A DNA stretch of 26,547 nucleotides, from NCBI GenBank assembly GCA_024811115.1, contig JAKOGH010000230.1, positions 1-26,547 on the forward strand, given 5' to 3'. The notes under the pieces are model-generated. The model searched no databases and was not told the DNA's origin. It saw only the letters and a program-made list of their open reading frames with translations. Below, piece after piece: positions 1 through 9,651 of this stretch. Within the stretch, counting starts at the first letter, position 1. Each line of letters begins with the position of its first letter. Both the position numbers and the translations under genes were made by a program. The DNA is from Terana coerulea (lineage: Eukaryota; Basidiomycota; Agaricomycetes; Polyporales; Phanerochaetaceae).

Positions 1-860
1 GAGGACCTTCGTCATGTCTACATTTCCTCTGCAGAGCGAAAGTCAGTGCTGAGGTGACAGTCTGGGACAGTAGGCGCGTACACGAAATACCCCGCCACGC
101 TACCAAACCCTAGCATACGAGCGGCCCACGCATTCCCGTCTGGCTGGTCAGACGCTGGTAGGGTATCCACAAGAAGAGCTCGATCCACAGCTTGCACTGT
201 CGCATTATTCAGCATCTTATAGATGTAATAGTGAAACTTGGCCCACCAGCATTGATTGAGAAATCAATCGTAAATATGGCAAGGATTGCCAAACATATCG
301 TCAGAACGCCATGCTAAGCCGATAATCATTCGTTGAGATTGGACTAGAACAAACTGCTTAAAGTCTTGATCCACATACCGCAGCTGACCCCACGAAGTGA
401 ATATGCTTGCAAATGGTTTGGTGAAGCCGAGCAACAGCATAGCGCACAGGCAAATCAGAGACTCCAACAAGCATGTATGGTCTCCTTCTACCAAAGCGAG
501 ACTTCGAATTGTCCGCCAATACACCTACATAAAGGTTGAGACCTCAGTGAGGAAGTGCGAGACAATCACGCACCAATGAGGGGCTGGACAATCAACCCAG
601 ATATTGGTCCCGCCAGGAAGACCATAGCCACTGCAGATTTTGAGAGGCCCAATGATATGAGGTATGGTGTACCTACGGACAGGCTTGAGTTTCAGAGAGC
701 ATCAACTTGAACGACAGGCACACGCACCATACGACATCTCCACCGACCAGAGCACTTGTACCCCCAACAGCCCGACGGTCAGTGCGGGTAACTGAAGCCA
801 TCTTGGACCCAGTATCTTTGACACTCCGACCAGTTGTACATCGTCCGCATGCCCCCTTCC
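1..860 (-). CDS. Sucrose/alpha-glucoside-type GPH permease, partial
   Basis: Predicted plasma-membrane sugar/H+ symporter of the glycoside-pentoside-hexuronide (SUT/SLC45-like) type. Exons I can join on the minus strand are about 860-728, 672-574, 524-375, 313-247, 196-82 and 28-1; the gene continues past the left edge. In order they give a first membrane segment ending WSVEMSYG, then TPYLISLGLSKSA, FLAGPISGLIVQPLIG, the family signature loop SRFGRRRPYM, and IDFSINAVQAVDRALLVDTLP followed by a helix ending GYFVGNV. The RxGRRRP loop and the DRALLVD stretch are what identify the family. Most joins keep phase with ordinary GT...AG introns of about 50-60 nt; the 374-314 intron uses a weak GTGGAT donor. 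One apparent extra base near 456 breaks the frame just after the RRRPYM loop. The start codon was not found: the first exon opens after an in-frame stop at 861-863, so a 5' exon may be missing. The reading is either a recent pseudogene or a sequencing indel. Confidence 0.72.
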
Positions 861-1421
861 TCAGCAATTGGTAGCGCAGAAAAGCCCGTCATCAGGCTCT
901 GTCGGCCAAGCGTGTATTCAGATTGACATGTATTTCGGAGGTTCGTTGGTCGTTTGCAACCAAGATACTATGGTGTAGTGTACCGTAGAATGTAGAGTAT
1001 CCCAGGGTGATGGAAATACAGAGAAGAGAAGAGAGACTGCCGCCTGTAATGGGTGTTTGAACTTGGGTTGAATTGAGACCAGCTGCGCTTGTGCCCAGCC
1101 TGGTGACGTCTCAAACGCTCGCGGTCAAGCTTCGGGCGCTTCTGACATCGCGTGTCCCTTGCGCCTAATTGGGTCTCTCCGGAGTCCGTTCCGAGAGAGC
1201 GAGGTTGATCCGATCACTCGGCTTGTGCCACGTCGCGCTGTTTCCGGTTCAGGCCACTGGCCAGCGTGCAGAAAGTCGTGTTTTGCGCGCGACGACCATC
1301 GTCACCGCAGACCACGACTCGAAGTTGAACTTGCAGTGAGGGCCTTTTGCGGCACCTTCTCAGGTTCATTTCCGTCCTTTGTTGTCTTAACGAGGCTTGC
1401 ATCTTAACGATTCCGCCCGTC
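861..1421. other. Intergenic region between divergent genes
   Basis: This stretch separates the minus-strand permease from the plus-strand membrane-protein gene, so it should hold both promoters and possibly the permease's missing first exon. I see no conserved coding frame, RNA gene or obvious repeat. A purine-rich tract lies around 1018-1040. The open frames here (for example 1159-1407) show no recognisable protein features. Confidence 0.5.
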
Positions 1422-2957
1422 ATGACCGTCACCGTTCTCGCCTCCCTCTCGCTGCTTGCGCTGGTCGTGACTGCTCGCCCTTTGATACCAAACTCAAATG
1501 ACGCACAGCGGACGTAAGCCTCAAATACCTATCAATTTAGAAGCTGCTCACGTTTTTCTTTGTGAACCTTAAGCGATCTGCCGTCTTTAGAAGTGCGAAA
1601 CGCTGTGCAGTCGGTGTTTGAGTCTCACGTAGGGTGAGCTGGTTGGTTTGGCTCGTGGGTTTTGTATCTCTTATGGCGCATATAGGCAACCAGCGGAATG
1701 TCTCAATTGCGAGAGCGAGCATGTAGAGCTTCATGTCACCTCTTCTGAAGTACAGAATGCCGTACTCTCCAAGCTGGACGATCTCAATGCCATAAAAGCT
1801 CTCGTACCTTTGGACTCCATCGGTCCCCATTCCGAGGATGAGAAGAAACTGTACGAAATGCTCACAAGTGTTGTAGCGTCTGGCCGAACCCCCAGCTTGA
1901 ATGATATCGACGGGGACGAGCTGGTATCTGCTAACTCCGGTTTAGAAGACCTCAATGAACAAGTTGGCCTTACGACGAATGAAACACGATCGAACAACCC
2001 GAACGATCCTTTCGCTGTTGCTGACTCCGACAGCCTCGTTACACTCGGTTTATCCTGCGTGGCTGCGGCATTGGCCCTGACCTGCATTGCTGGCCTGCTT
2101 TACCTGCAATATGCTCTCAAGAACAGGTACCCAACTCTCAATATGGCTTGGAAAGGTCTTCCGCTTGTAGAGAAACAGTCAATTTGTGACGCTTCGACGA
2201 ATCACTCTGACGACGAATTTGGAGAATACCCTGGAGAGAAATTAGGCCTATTGTTCCTCGATGTGGAAGCCCCGCAACAGGGCTCGGTGCTCATTTCTAC
2301 GGACGAGACATGTGGTAATGAAAAGGCTGATTATATCTCTGAAGACGAGGGATTCGACGAACAGAACGAGAAGTTCCATGACGCAGAAAGTTCGATCTAC
2401 ACGCAGCTCAACCCGAGTCTTCCGACGATATCAGTCTCAGAACATCCCGATCCAGACTTCCTCCCCTTACCAAACCTCGAGGTCGCGATACCTTACTCTA
2501 CACCTCCTCATACCCCTCCCCGAACCCTTCGCCGCATCCCCAGTCACCTCCAGATGCGAGATGGCACTCCTACGTCGCCTCTGAGCAAACCGGCCTGGTC
2601 CCTCCGCGCGTCCGATGCACCGGCACTTGGGCTCGCCAGTCCTTCAGCCTCTCCGATGATGCGCGCGCTCTCCCCCTTCCCGTCTCCCTCCCAACGTCTA
2701 CCGCTCCGCTTCCAATCCCTGGCGCCTTCATACCCGACGAAGACCAGGCCGTCTCTGCGCGGCCCTCGCCTCGTCGCGCATATCGCGCTCCAGTACCCGA
2801 GCTCGACATTGCCTTTGCCATGCAACTTCGTCCCGGATTGGGGCTGGGCTCTGACCCTGCATGGCTCGTCAGGTTTTTGATGGCCATGTTTGGGTGGATG
2901 ACGGTTCTGATTGGAGGTACCGGGGGCAGAACGCCCAATCGCAGAATGATCGCCTGA
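1422..2957 (+). CDS. Single-pass membrane protein with conserved fungal C-terminal block
   Basis: I recognise no characterised family. Exon 1 (1422-1513) encodes a signal peptide, MTVTVLASLSLLALVVTARP. The main exon begins at about 1686 (TQPAECLNCE) after a GTAAGC donor at 1514; a small exon at 1611-1628, flanked by 97-nt and 57-nt introns, keeps the frame and is plausible. The order is signal peptide, a short lumenal or extracellular region with a CxxC pair, one membrane helix (LGLSCVAAALALTCIAGLLY, encoded around 2045-2105), then an acidic and Pro/Ser-rich cytoplasmic tail. The tail carries KPAWSLRASDAP and ends in a conserved-looking block (RRAYRAPVPELDIAFAMQL, then DPAWLVRFLMAMFGW) that I associate from memory with hypothetical basidiomycete proteins. 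That block is in a different frame from the upstream tail. The switch falls between about 2620 and 2750 with no convincing intron, so a frameshift or sequencing indel is likely. The stop is TGA at 2955-2957. Function unknown. Confidence 0.6.
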
Positions 2958-3458
2958 GCACATATCCACCACAACTGTTCATAATCGTCGAACCCCTTCT
3001 TTCCGCCGCTCAACATCTCCATCCACCTTTCGAAGCTCCTCGCTCCGCACATGTTTCCCCTTCCGGCCCTCCTGTGCAATCATTTTCATTTGTACCTTGC
3101 CGCCAACTGTTTCATCCGCCCTTCCACCATCCCTTCGCACTTTCCCCCAGGATCGTCAACAACTCGCCACCAATTATTGCAACACCACACGCTCATTTTT
3201 GCATTTCATACCCCACATAGTGTTACGTCAGTCATTCATACCAACATGTTGTTCGCTGCATCACCACATGGATTCTCGGATCGATCTGGACCATATCCTA
3301 CTGCACATAGCTGTCGTATAGTTCAGTCCCATAATCTCGTGCTTGGAATTGATTGTTGTTTGATATACAGCCCACGCAACAAGGAGCTTCGTAGTTTCGG
3401 GGATATGGTATTCGTTTCAAATTCTGCACCGACTACTTACCAGCGCCGACCTCCGAAC
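2958..3458. other. Intergenic region between convergent genes
   Basis: This is the 3' side of both the plus-strand membrane-protein gene and the minus-strand oxidase remnant. It is pyrimidine-rich on the plus strand (about 3000-3180). Overlapping open frames here have low-complexity Pro/His/Ser composition typical of non-coding C/T-rich DNA. I see no gene in it. Confidence 0.5.
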
Positions 3459-4390
3459 TTACACCCACTCTCTAGGCTTTTGCAGCACCTCCACCATTCG
3501 CCTTTCCTCATTCTCCTCGCCTTCCACTCCCAAATCCGACATGTATTCCCAGCGGGCCGTCTCCGGCAGGCTCATCAGCACATTCTCAGCCTGAACCCCG
3601 GGCGTCGCGAGACCGAACTTGGTGCCCCGGTCATACACTAGGTTGAACTCGACGTAACGGCCCCGACGCAACAGTTGCCATCTGCGCTTGCGCTCGTCCG
3701 AGGGCGACCCGAGCCGCCGTTCGAGAATGGGCAGGTAGGACGGAACGAACGCGTCGCCGCATGCCTTGATGAACTCGAAGATCTCGCCGGACGTCTGTGG
3801 CCGAACGGCAGCAGTGTCTGAGAGCAGAGAGTTCGGCTCGTCGCACAGGTCGTCGAAGCGGATGCCGCCAACGCCTCTGTGCTCCCCTCGGTGTTTGATG
3901 AAGAAGTAGTCATCGCATGACTTCTTGAATGCGGGATACAGTTCTGGACCATGCTTATCGCATACAGCTCTGAGGATCTCATGGAAGTGGATAACATCGT
4001 CCTCGAAGAGATGATTCGGCGTGAGGTCGGTGATGCCTCCAAACCACTACCCCAATATCTTCGCGTCTGTGTCCCTGGACTCCGTAATCTCACTGTACCG
4101 GTAATTTGCGTGAACTGTAGGGGCGCTGGGTTTCTTGGATGAATGGCGAGGCTAATACCCCCGCGAAGAAGGGGAGGCATCCGGTGTTGCCAGGATTGTA
4201 CTGCAGGGACGAGTGCTCTGTCGCCATCTGCTTGACCGCCGCGGGTGGGAGCATGCCATGGATCATAGAAATGTTCACGCCTGCATTTTCGAGGACGGAG
4301 CTTGGATGGCCTGGTGCGGTGAAGGTACACGAGACACCTCGCCCGCAGGACGGTGCACAATGAAAAGAGACTGGACGCACGCTCAAATTA
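3459..4390 (-). pseudogene. Coproporphyrinogen III oxidase, 5'-truncated and disrupted
   Basis: The family is oxygen-dependent coproporphyrinogen III oxidase (HEM13/CPOX), which decarboxylates coproporphyrinogen III in haem synthesis. In minus-strand order the family blocks are clear: NAGVNISMIHGMLPPAAVKQM, LPFF then GISLAIHPRNP, TVHANYRYSEITE, WFGGITDLTPNHLFEDDVIHF, DDYFFIKHRGEHRGVGGIRF, and the C-terminal RRGRYVEFNLVYDRGTKFGL, ending EWV with TAA at 3459-3461. From WFGG to the end the frame is intact in one exon. Upstream it is broken three ways. A base seems missing in the G run at 4158-4162 and another near 4120-4130. An in-frame TAG at 4047-4049 sits exactly where the family has the first Trp of WWFGG. 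Homology fades near 4390, before the expected N-terminal 50-100 residues and just before the inverted repeat starts at 4431. The two indels could be sequencing errors, but the stop and lost 5' end argue for a pseudogene. An intact copy may exist elsewhere. Confidence 0.8.
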
Positions 4391-4430
4391 GTTGCAGTGA
4401 TCTTGCCAGTGCCCTCTCAGCGCTGGCCGT

Positions 4431-4735
4431 GTACGGTTGCCGAGCAGGGTCAGGCTTATTGCACGAGTTCGAGTCCGAAGATCAAGCGCTTGATGCGAGT
4501 TTGATGGCGCATCACGCCGCCTCCGAAAACTGGAATCAGTGAATTTGGCCGTTCTGCGTGTGTCAGTGTACATTATCGCCTTCATAGAGCTGGAAATGAT
4601 ATCTTCTGAGAGGCTAGGAGGTATATAAGGTGCTGGGGGCACGAAACATGAGAGCGGCGCTTGGGCGCTTACTTCTCGGACTTGTCCGAGTGAGCCGCTA
4701 CGCCTCCTGATTTGGTAATTTCTTGATGAATACCA
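4431..4735 (-). repeat. Left arm of a 305-nt inverted repeat
   Basis: Read on the minus strand, this segment matches 5003-5307 on the plus strand almost base for base. The outer end is GTACGGTTGC here and GCAACCGTAC at 5298-5307. I count only a handful of differences, mostly C/T transitions (for example in the CATCAAGAAATTACC versus CATCAAGAAATCACC stretch). The inner boundary is TACCA at 4731-4735. The arm begins about 40 nt from where coproporphyrinogen oxidase homology ends. An open frame runs through both arms, but its protein resembles nothing I know. Confidence 0.93.
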
Positions 4736-5002
4736 AAGCAAGGCGAACTGCCAGCAGGATGTGGGTGCTCAACACAGTCAGTCTGCTATCTTGCTTCTCA
4801 TTCAATTGATTCATTTATTTCACAATAATAAAGATGTGATAAAAAAGAAAAGCGCTTCAACCACTCGGCGCTAAGTGCTATAGCACACGCATCTATTTTC
4901 TTCGTATAGTCAGCGATAGCAAGATGTACTCATAGCCATGCATCAGCCAAGTTAATGGACTTCAGCACTATTCTTGTTGTAGCTTGTGCTTCCCAGTTGA
5001 CC
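4736..5002. other. AT-rich spacer of the inverted repeat
   Basis: The 267-nt unique segment between the two arms is AT-rich, with A-runs near 4840-4850, and shows no coding frame with protein-like composition. Together with the arms it forms an 877-nt foldback structure (4431-5307). Confidence 0.7.
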
Positions 5003-5307
5003 TGGTGCTCATCAAGAAATCACCAAATCAGGAGGCGTAGCGGCTCACTCGGACAAGTCCGAGAAGTAAGCGCCCAAGCGCCGCTCTCATGTTTCGTGCC
5101 CCCAGCACCTTATATACCTCCTAGCCTCTCAGAAGATATCATTTCCAGCTCTATGAAGGCGATAATGTACACTGACGCACGCAGAACGGCCAAATTCACT
5201 GATTCCAGTTTTCGGAGGCGGCGTGATGCGCCATCAAACTCGCATCAAGTGCTTGATCTTCGGACTCGAACTCGTGCAATAAGCCTGACCCTGCTCGGCA
5301 ACCGTAC
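5003..5307 (+). repeat. Right arm of the 305-nt inverted repeat
   Basis: This is the mirror copy of 4431-4735. It ends 301 nt upstream of the ETF-QO start codon, so it may include part of that gene's upstream region. A TATATA stretch near 5110-5116, inside the arm, is also present in the left arm. The bases immediately outside the two outer ends share CGT (left flank ending CGT at 4428-4430, right flank starting CGT at 5308-5310), compatible with, but far too short to prove, a target-site duplication. Confidence 0.93.
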
Positions 5308-5608
5308 CGTGGGACTCTTTGGCAGGAGATCTAGAGCGACAAGTCCGAGGGCGAATGGGAGATGGGGGATTGCGTGAGTAACCACAGCACCTTCCCCATC
5401 TGGAGCGCTCCCGAGTTTGATCGGCCGATAACACGTGGTTTCGCTAGAGCCGGCGGGCGCTTCACTGCTCAATGCCGTCAACTCCGAGTCTGAATTCAAG
5501 TGACTGGCTGCTCTATACTCTAACCTTGCTCTACCTCCCGGTTTCTGCTATCTTTGCGACAGTTGAGTCTCTGGCACCTGTGCTCACTGGTGGATAAGCA
5601 GTCAGAGT
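5308..5608 (+). promoter_or_regulatory. Upstream region of the ETF-QO gene
   Basis: This non-coding 300-nt stretch lies between the inverted repeat and the ETF-QO start. A C/T-rich segment near 5515-5560 (CTCTACTCTAACC, CTCTACCTCCC) resembles pyrimidine-rich fungal core promoters. No specific factor site is assigned. Confidence 0.35.
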
Positions 5609-7702
5609 ATGCTCAGAATCGTGAAAAGCTGTCGAAAGACATGTCGTCTACCATCCACACGGCAATTACACTGGACCCCTCAACGGCGAAGAGAGTTGTT
5701 CAACCCGGATGAGGTTGAGCGTGCTTCAGACGAGGTGGACGTTTGCATTGTCGGGGGTGGACCCGCAGGAATCAGTGCGGCTATTCGGCTCAAGCAGCTC
5801 GAGCAGGAGAAGGGGAAGGAAGTGCGAGTAGTCGTTCTTGAGAAGGGCGCGGAAGTCGGTGAGTGTTCAGCACGATGTTTATAAGTGCTTGAGTATACTC
5901 ACAAGCATTACAGGCTCGCACATACTTTCTGGCGCGGTGATTGAACCTCGAGCTTTGAATGAACTACTGCCAGATTGGAGGTCATTACCAGACCATCCGC
6001 TGAAGCAACCTGCGGGCGAAAGCTACATGCGGTTCCTCACCGAAACTCGTTCCTTCCCAATACCGCACCCTCCACAAATGTCCAACAAGGGCAACTACAT
6101 TGTATCTCTTTCTCGTGTAACTGCATGGTTAGCCGGCATCGCTGAAGAGATGGGTGTAGAAATCTATCCGGGCTTCGCAGGCGCAGGTCTTGTATATGGC
6201 GAGGACGGCGGTGTTCACGGTGTGCGGACCAACGAAATAGGACTGGACAGGCAAGAGCGAATGAAGGACTCCTTCGAACCTGGGATGGAATTCCGTGCAA
6301 AGGTCACCCTTCTTGCTGAAGGTGCTCATGGATCCCTGTCCAAAGAAGCCATTCGGAGGTACGGCCTCCGAGAAGGAAAGGATCCTCAGACCTACGGCAT
6401 TGGTGTGAAGGAAGTGTGGAGAGTGGATCCCAGCAAGTACCGTGCAGGAGAAGTGGTACACACTATGGGCTGGCCATTGGACTGGCGTACGTATGGCGGT
6501 GGTTGGGTCTACCATATGAACGACGGGCTCGTATCCTTTGGGTTGGTCATCGGCTTGGACTATGCCAACCCATACTTGAGCCCGTACAGGGAACTACAGG
6601 TACGGCCTCACAGCTATTTAATACGTCGCAGGCTGACCGGTATTACAGCGCATGAAGCACCACCCCTACTTCCGAGACCTTCTCTCTGGAGACTCGAGCC
6701 GAATAGCGTATGGCGCCCGCACGCTGAACGAAGGCGGCCTCCAGTCCGTTCCCAAGCTGAACTTCCCAGGTGGCGCACTCATTGGCTGCTCCGCGGGCTT
6801 CGTCAACGTCGCAAAGATTAAGGGCACCCACAATGCCATGAAGAGCGGCATGCTCGCTGCTGAAGCCGCGTACGATGCCATCCACGAGAACGACGCGCAG
6901 GAGGGCAAGGCGACGGACCTCGGCAAGTACGACCAGGACCTGCGCAGCAGCTGGGTGTACGACGACCTGCACGAGGTGCGAAACCTCCGGCCGTCGTTCA
7001 ACACGAGTCTCGGCATCTGGGGCGGGATGGCATACTCGGGCGTGGACAGTATGTTCCTGAAGGGCCGCACGCCGTGGACGTTCCGCAACAACTCGGGTAA
7101 GAGCGACGCCGCGCATACGAAGCCTGCGCGCGAGTGCACGCCCATCGAATACCCGCCATTCCAGCCGCCGCTGTCGACGGACCTCCTCACGAGCTTGGCG
7201 CTAACTGGTACAAATCATGCGGAAGACCAGCCGGTGCATCTGCGGGTGCGAAGGTACACGAAGGCAAAGAACACGGCGGGCAAGGAAGGCCAGACAGTGA
7301 CACCTCCCGCAAAGGAGACCTTCGTGGAAGGCCCTGAGGTGCGAAGGGAGCACACGCGTGTAAATGTTGACGATTATGCTGGTCTACTCGGCCGGGCATG
7401 TCCTGCGCAAGTCTACGAGTACGTCGAGGATGAGGCGGCACAAGGCACTGAAGGCGACGGTTGGGGTGGTAAGAAGCTTGTGATCAACTCTCAGGTACGT
7501 ATCTACATTCTAAGTTGAATGAACTGTCCGTAACACTTACTGTCATCAGAACTGCATTCACTGCAAGCTCTGCGACATCAAGGTACCTACCCAAGATATC
7601 ACCTGGACCGTGCCAGAGGGCGGAGGCGGACCCAAGTACAGTGCGTAGATTGGCTATGTCTATTTTGCAAAGTAGCTGACATTGTCTTCAGCCATCACAT
7701 AG
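5609..7702 (+). CDS. Electron transfer flavoprotein-ubiquinone oxidoreductase, mitochondrial
   Basis: ETF-QO of the mitochondrial inner membrane passes electrons from ETF (fatty-acid and amino-acid dehydrogenation) to ubiquinone using FAD and one 4Fe-4S cluster. The five exons are 5609-5858, 5914-6599, 6649-7494, 7550-7640 and 7692-7702. They sum to 1884 nt, or 627 residues plus TAG, with no frame break. The N-terminus ([20 protein letters not shown]) is basic and looks like a mitochondrial presequence. The FAD-binding dinucleotide motif is [35 protein letters not shown] and the [17 protein letters not shown] region are typical of the family. Near the C-terminus are the cluster cysteines, one in [10 protein letters not shown] and three in [11 protein letters not shown], followed by [12 protein letters not shown] and a three-residue final exon ending TIT. 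All introns are 49-55 nt with GTGAGT, GTACGG, GTACGT and GTGCGT donors. Length, motifs and splice phase agree, so I regard it as functional. Its start lies 301 nt from the inverted repeat. Confidence 0.96.
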
Positions 7703-8108
7703 TGTGCTCGCTCTTAGTCGAATGGTACGGGAGGCCGGAGTCAACTTGGTCGAGTGTAATTCTTGGTTTTCTCCATGTTTGCACATTCGCTCGAACATAG
7801 TATCCCGGATTGCGACGCTGCAACGCAGCCGATATTGGACCATAGCATTGTACATCATTATCCCGTGGTTCTCAACAACGTACACCTAGTAAATATTCTG
7901 GTGCCTATGAGGTAATTGAGCACTGTCATTGGGATGAACATCTAGCATGACTCGTGGTCATAGTCCTAACATTAGCCTTTATGTAAAATATCACAGAATG
8001 TTATACAACAGGTGGACTCCATGTCCTCCGAGATAATAGGTGTACAAACTCGGTACCTGACCTTCGACTCGGACCGTCTATTCGCCATCCAACCAGGTCA
8101 ACAGTGCG
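7703..8108. other. Intergenic region between convergent genes
   Basis: This is shared 3' territory of ETF-QO (plus) and the Spo7-like gene (minus). It holds no gene-like frame; the two overlapping frames around 7688-7889 are antisense mirror images without family features. It presumably contains both 3' UTRs and polyadenylation signals. Confidence 0.5.
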
Positions 8109-9270
8109 CTATTCTGATATCGTATCAGCCTCCGGCACACCTTCCGCAGCTACCGCCGTCGTAGTACCCAGCGAGCTCGCCCCTATGAGTGATGTTCGCC
8201 GGGGTTTCCGAGCCATAGGACTCGAGCGTCGAGAAGACGAAGGGGTTCCTGCCGGACTACCTCGCCCTCGCGCTGCCCCACCCAAGCTACCTGCTCTCGC
8301 CAGAGTAGAGCCAACCGGAGTTGCCGTGCCGCTGCCAGCGTTCGTATTCGTTGAACTTGAAGCGGCTGGTGACTTGATGCGGAGGACTCTGATCATAACC
8401 CATCCCAGCCAGGTCGCTTCGTAGGCAGCGCGCTCGCGCTCTTCTCGCACTCGCTCGAACTTGTTGCGGTAGCGTTCGTAGGAGTCGCGGAACGAGCGGT
8501 CCACTCGCGACGAGAAGATGAGTTCGCCACGGGGGGTTGGAGGAGGGTGGGATGGGGGTTATGGGCACAGAGGTGCTGCGCTTATCTGGGCGATTTGGCG
8601 AAGGTGTGCGACGTTTCCCTTCTGTGTCTATCGTAGGTGGTGGCGAAGGCGGTGTGCGGGCAAATAATGCTGAGAAAGGGTTAAACGGCAGCTTGGAGCG
8701 TAATGGGAGTTGGCGAACGTTCAGGTACATGTTCAGGTTCCGAAGAGCCTTATTGGCATGTGGTACGTATCTTGGACAAACGTGAGCTGAAGCGTCGTCA
8801 CATAAACAGCGCAGACCGACACTCACTTGTTCGCATACCCAATCTTCTCCGCATACAACCCACTCAAGAAGAACAGAGCAAGCGTGGTCACAGAGACACA
8901 CAACAGTCCTAAGGCGAGGAACGGATGCACTTTGACGTCGACATTAGGGCCATAGATGTCCGGCAGTATCCGTCGCAGCAGCCATGTATACGGTAAGGAG
9001 AGAAAATTGCTTTGCAGAACGACTTCTGAGAGAAGGAATGCGATGATGAGGAGCAGCTGGGCAAGAAACACTGCCGACCGACCGTTAGCCTGCTGGGATG
9101 GGAGGAAGCTGGCCGGAGCACCCACGCTGATAGCGATGCTTTCTACGGTTTAGACTGGCTGCATTAGACTTCAAACGCTCTTCGAATAAGAGCAGATCTC
9201 GATAAGTCCCGGAGTCGTTGGGTGGATGGTACGAGCCGTTCTTTGGGATGGAAGTGAGCCGAGGTGGCAT
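8109..9270 (-). CDS. Spo7/NEP1-R1-like nuclear envelope phosphatase regulatory subunit
   Basis: Spo7 and metazoan NEP1-R1 bind the Nem1/CTDNEP1 phosphatase at the nuclear envelope and ER and so activate lipin (Pah1), which makes diacylglycerol. The exons are 9270-9126, 9070-8827 and 8770-8109 (minus), joined by 55-nt and 56-nt introns in correct phase. The N-terminus has a short lead, then RDLLLFEERLKSNAASLNRR, which resembles the conserved Spo7 block. Two membrane helices follow (LFLAQLLLIIAFLLSEVVLQ and FLALGLLCVSVTTLALFFLS) with a short connecting loop. Then come GLYAEKIGYANKYVPHANKA and a long Pro/Ser-rich tail containing RVDRSFRDSYERYRNKFERV and a Ser/Arg-rich end. The frame shifts by one base at a run of six G on the plus strand (8531-8536), between NPP and the GELIFSSRVDRS block. 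With that base discounted the protein would be 349 residues. Since both sides fit the family, a homopolymer indel in the sequence is the simplest explanation. Start ATG at 9270. Confidence 0.78.
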
Positions 9271-9651
9271 ATAACTTGACAGGCAGTGAACAGTTCAGTT
9301 TCAGATTGCCTCAGCTATGCGTTTGAGGGTCCTGACGGCAGTACAGGTGGAGAATTGGGCCTACGTAGAGAGGAGGTGGTAGTAGAGGACAGACCGCCGC
9401 GGAGCTTACGGGCGAAACACGCGCACTCCAGATTGATCGCAAGTAGCGCCATGCACCTTGCTTTGACCGCACACGTGAAAACACCTCGAGCTCAACTTTG
9501 TCAGGACTGGCTTGGAACTGGCATTCAAGATCAAAAATAGAGAGATATAGTAGGAAAATTATTACAAATGGTAGGATGATGATGTAGGATTAAATAGCGC
9601 AAGATTATATGTCGTCGTACTTGAGACTGATCAATGACAGTTAACGTGAAC
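9271..9651. other. Spacer between two minus-strand genes
   Basis: This holds the promoter of the Spo7-like gene and the 3' end of the MYND gene. The segment 9530-9615 is AT-rich and fits a 3' UTR. I see no separate gene. Confidence 0.45.

Noticed and set aside
2544..3079. Minus-strand frames of 142 and 169 codons opposite the membrane-protein tail
   Set aside because: They have low-complexity composition and sit opposite a C/T-rich coding strand. The plus-strand frame carries the conserved C-terminal block.
4000..4110. An intron (GTACAG...GGGGTAG) that would remove the stop in the oxidase remnant
   Set aside because: The splice would join the two sides out of frame and would delete the conserved YRYSEITE segment, so the TAG is better read as a nonsense change.
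4138..4542. Plus-strand open frames across the oxidase remnant (4139-4363 and 4213-4542)
   Set aside because: They lie antisense to family-matching oxidase sequence and show no domain features.
4955..5377. A 140-codon open frame through the right inverted-repeat arm, mirrored in the left arm
   Set aside because: It is kept in both arms only because the arms are nearly identical. The peptide has low-complexity Arg/Ser composition and no recognisable motif, so I treat it as non-coding.
6643..7190. Long minus-strand frames of 157 and 174 codons
   Set aside because: They are shadows of the GC-rich third ETF-QO exon, which matches its family in full.
8521..8901. An alternative C-terminus of the Spo7-like protein read straight through the G6 run
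   Set aside because: The straight-through frame (VASGPLVPRLLRTLPQQV and on) has no family resemblance, whereas the shifted frame gives GELIFSSRVDRSFRDSYERY, which fits the family.
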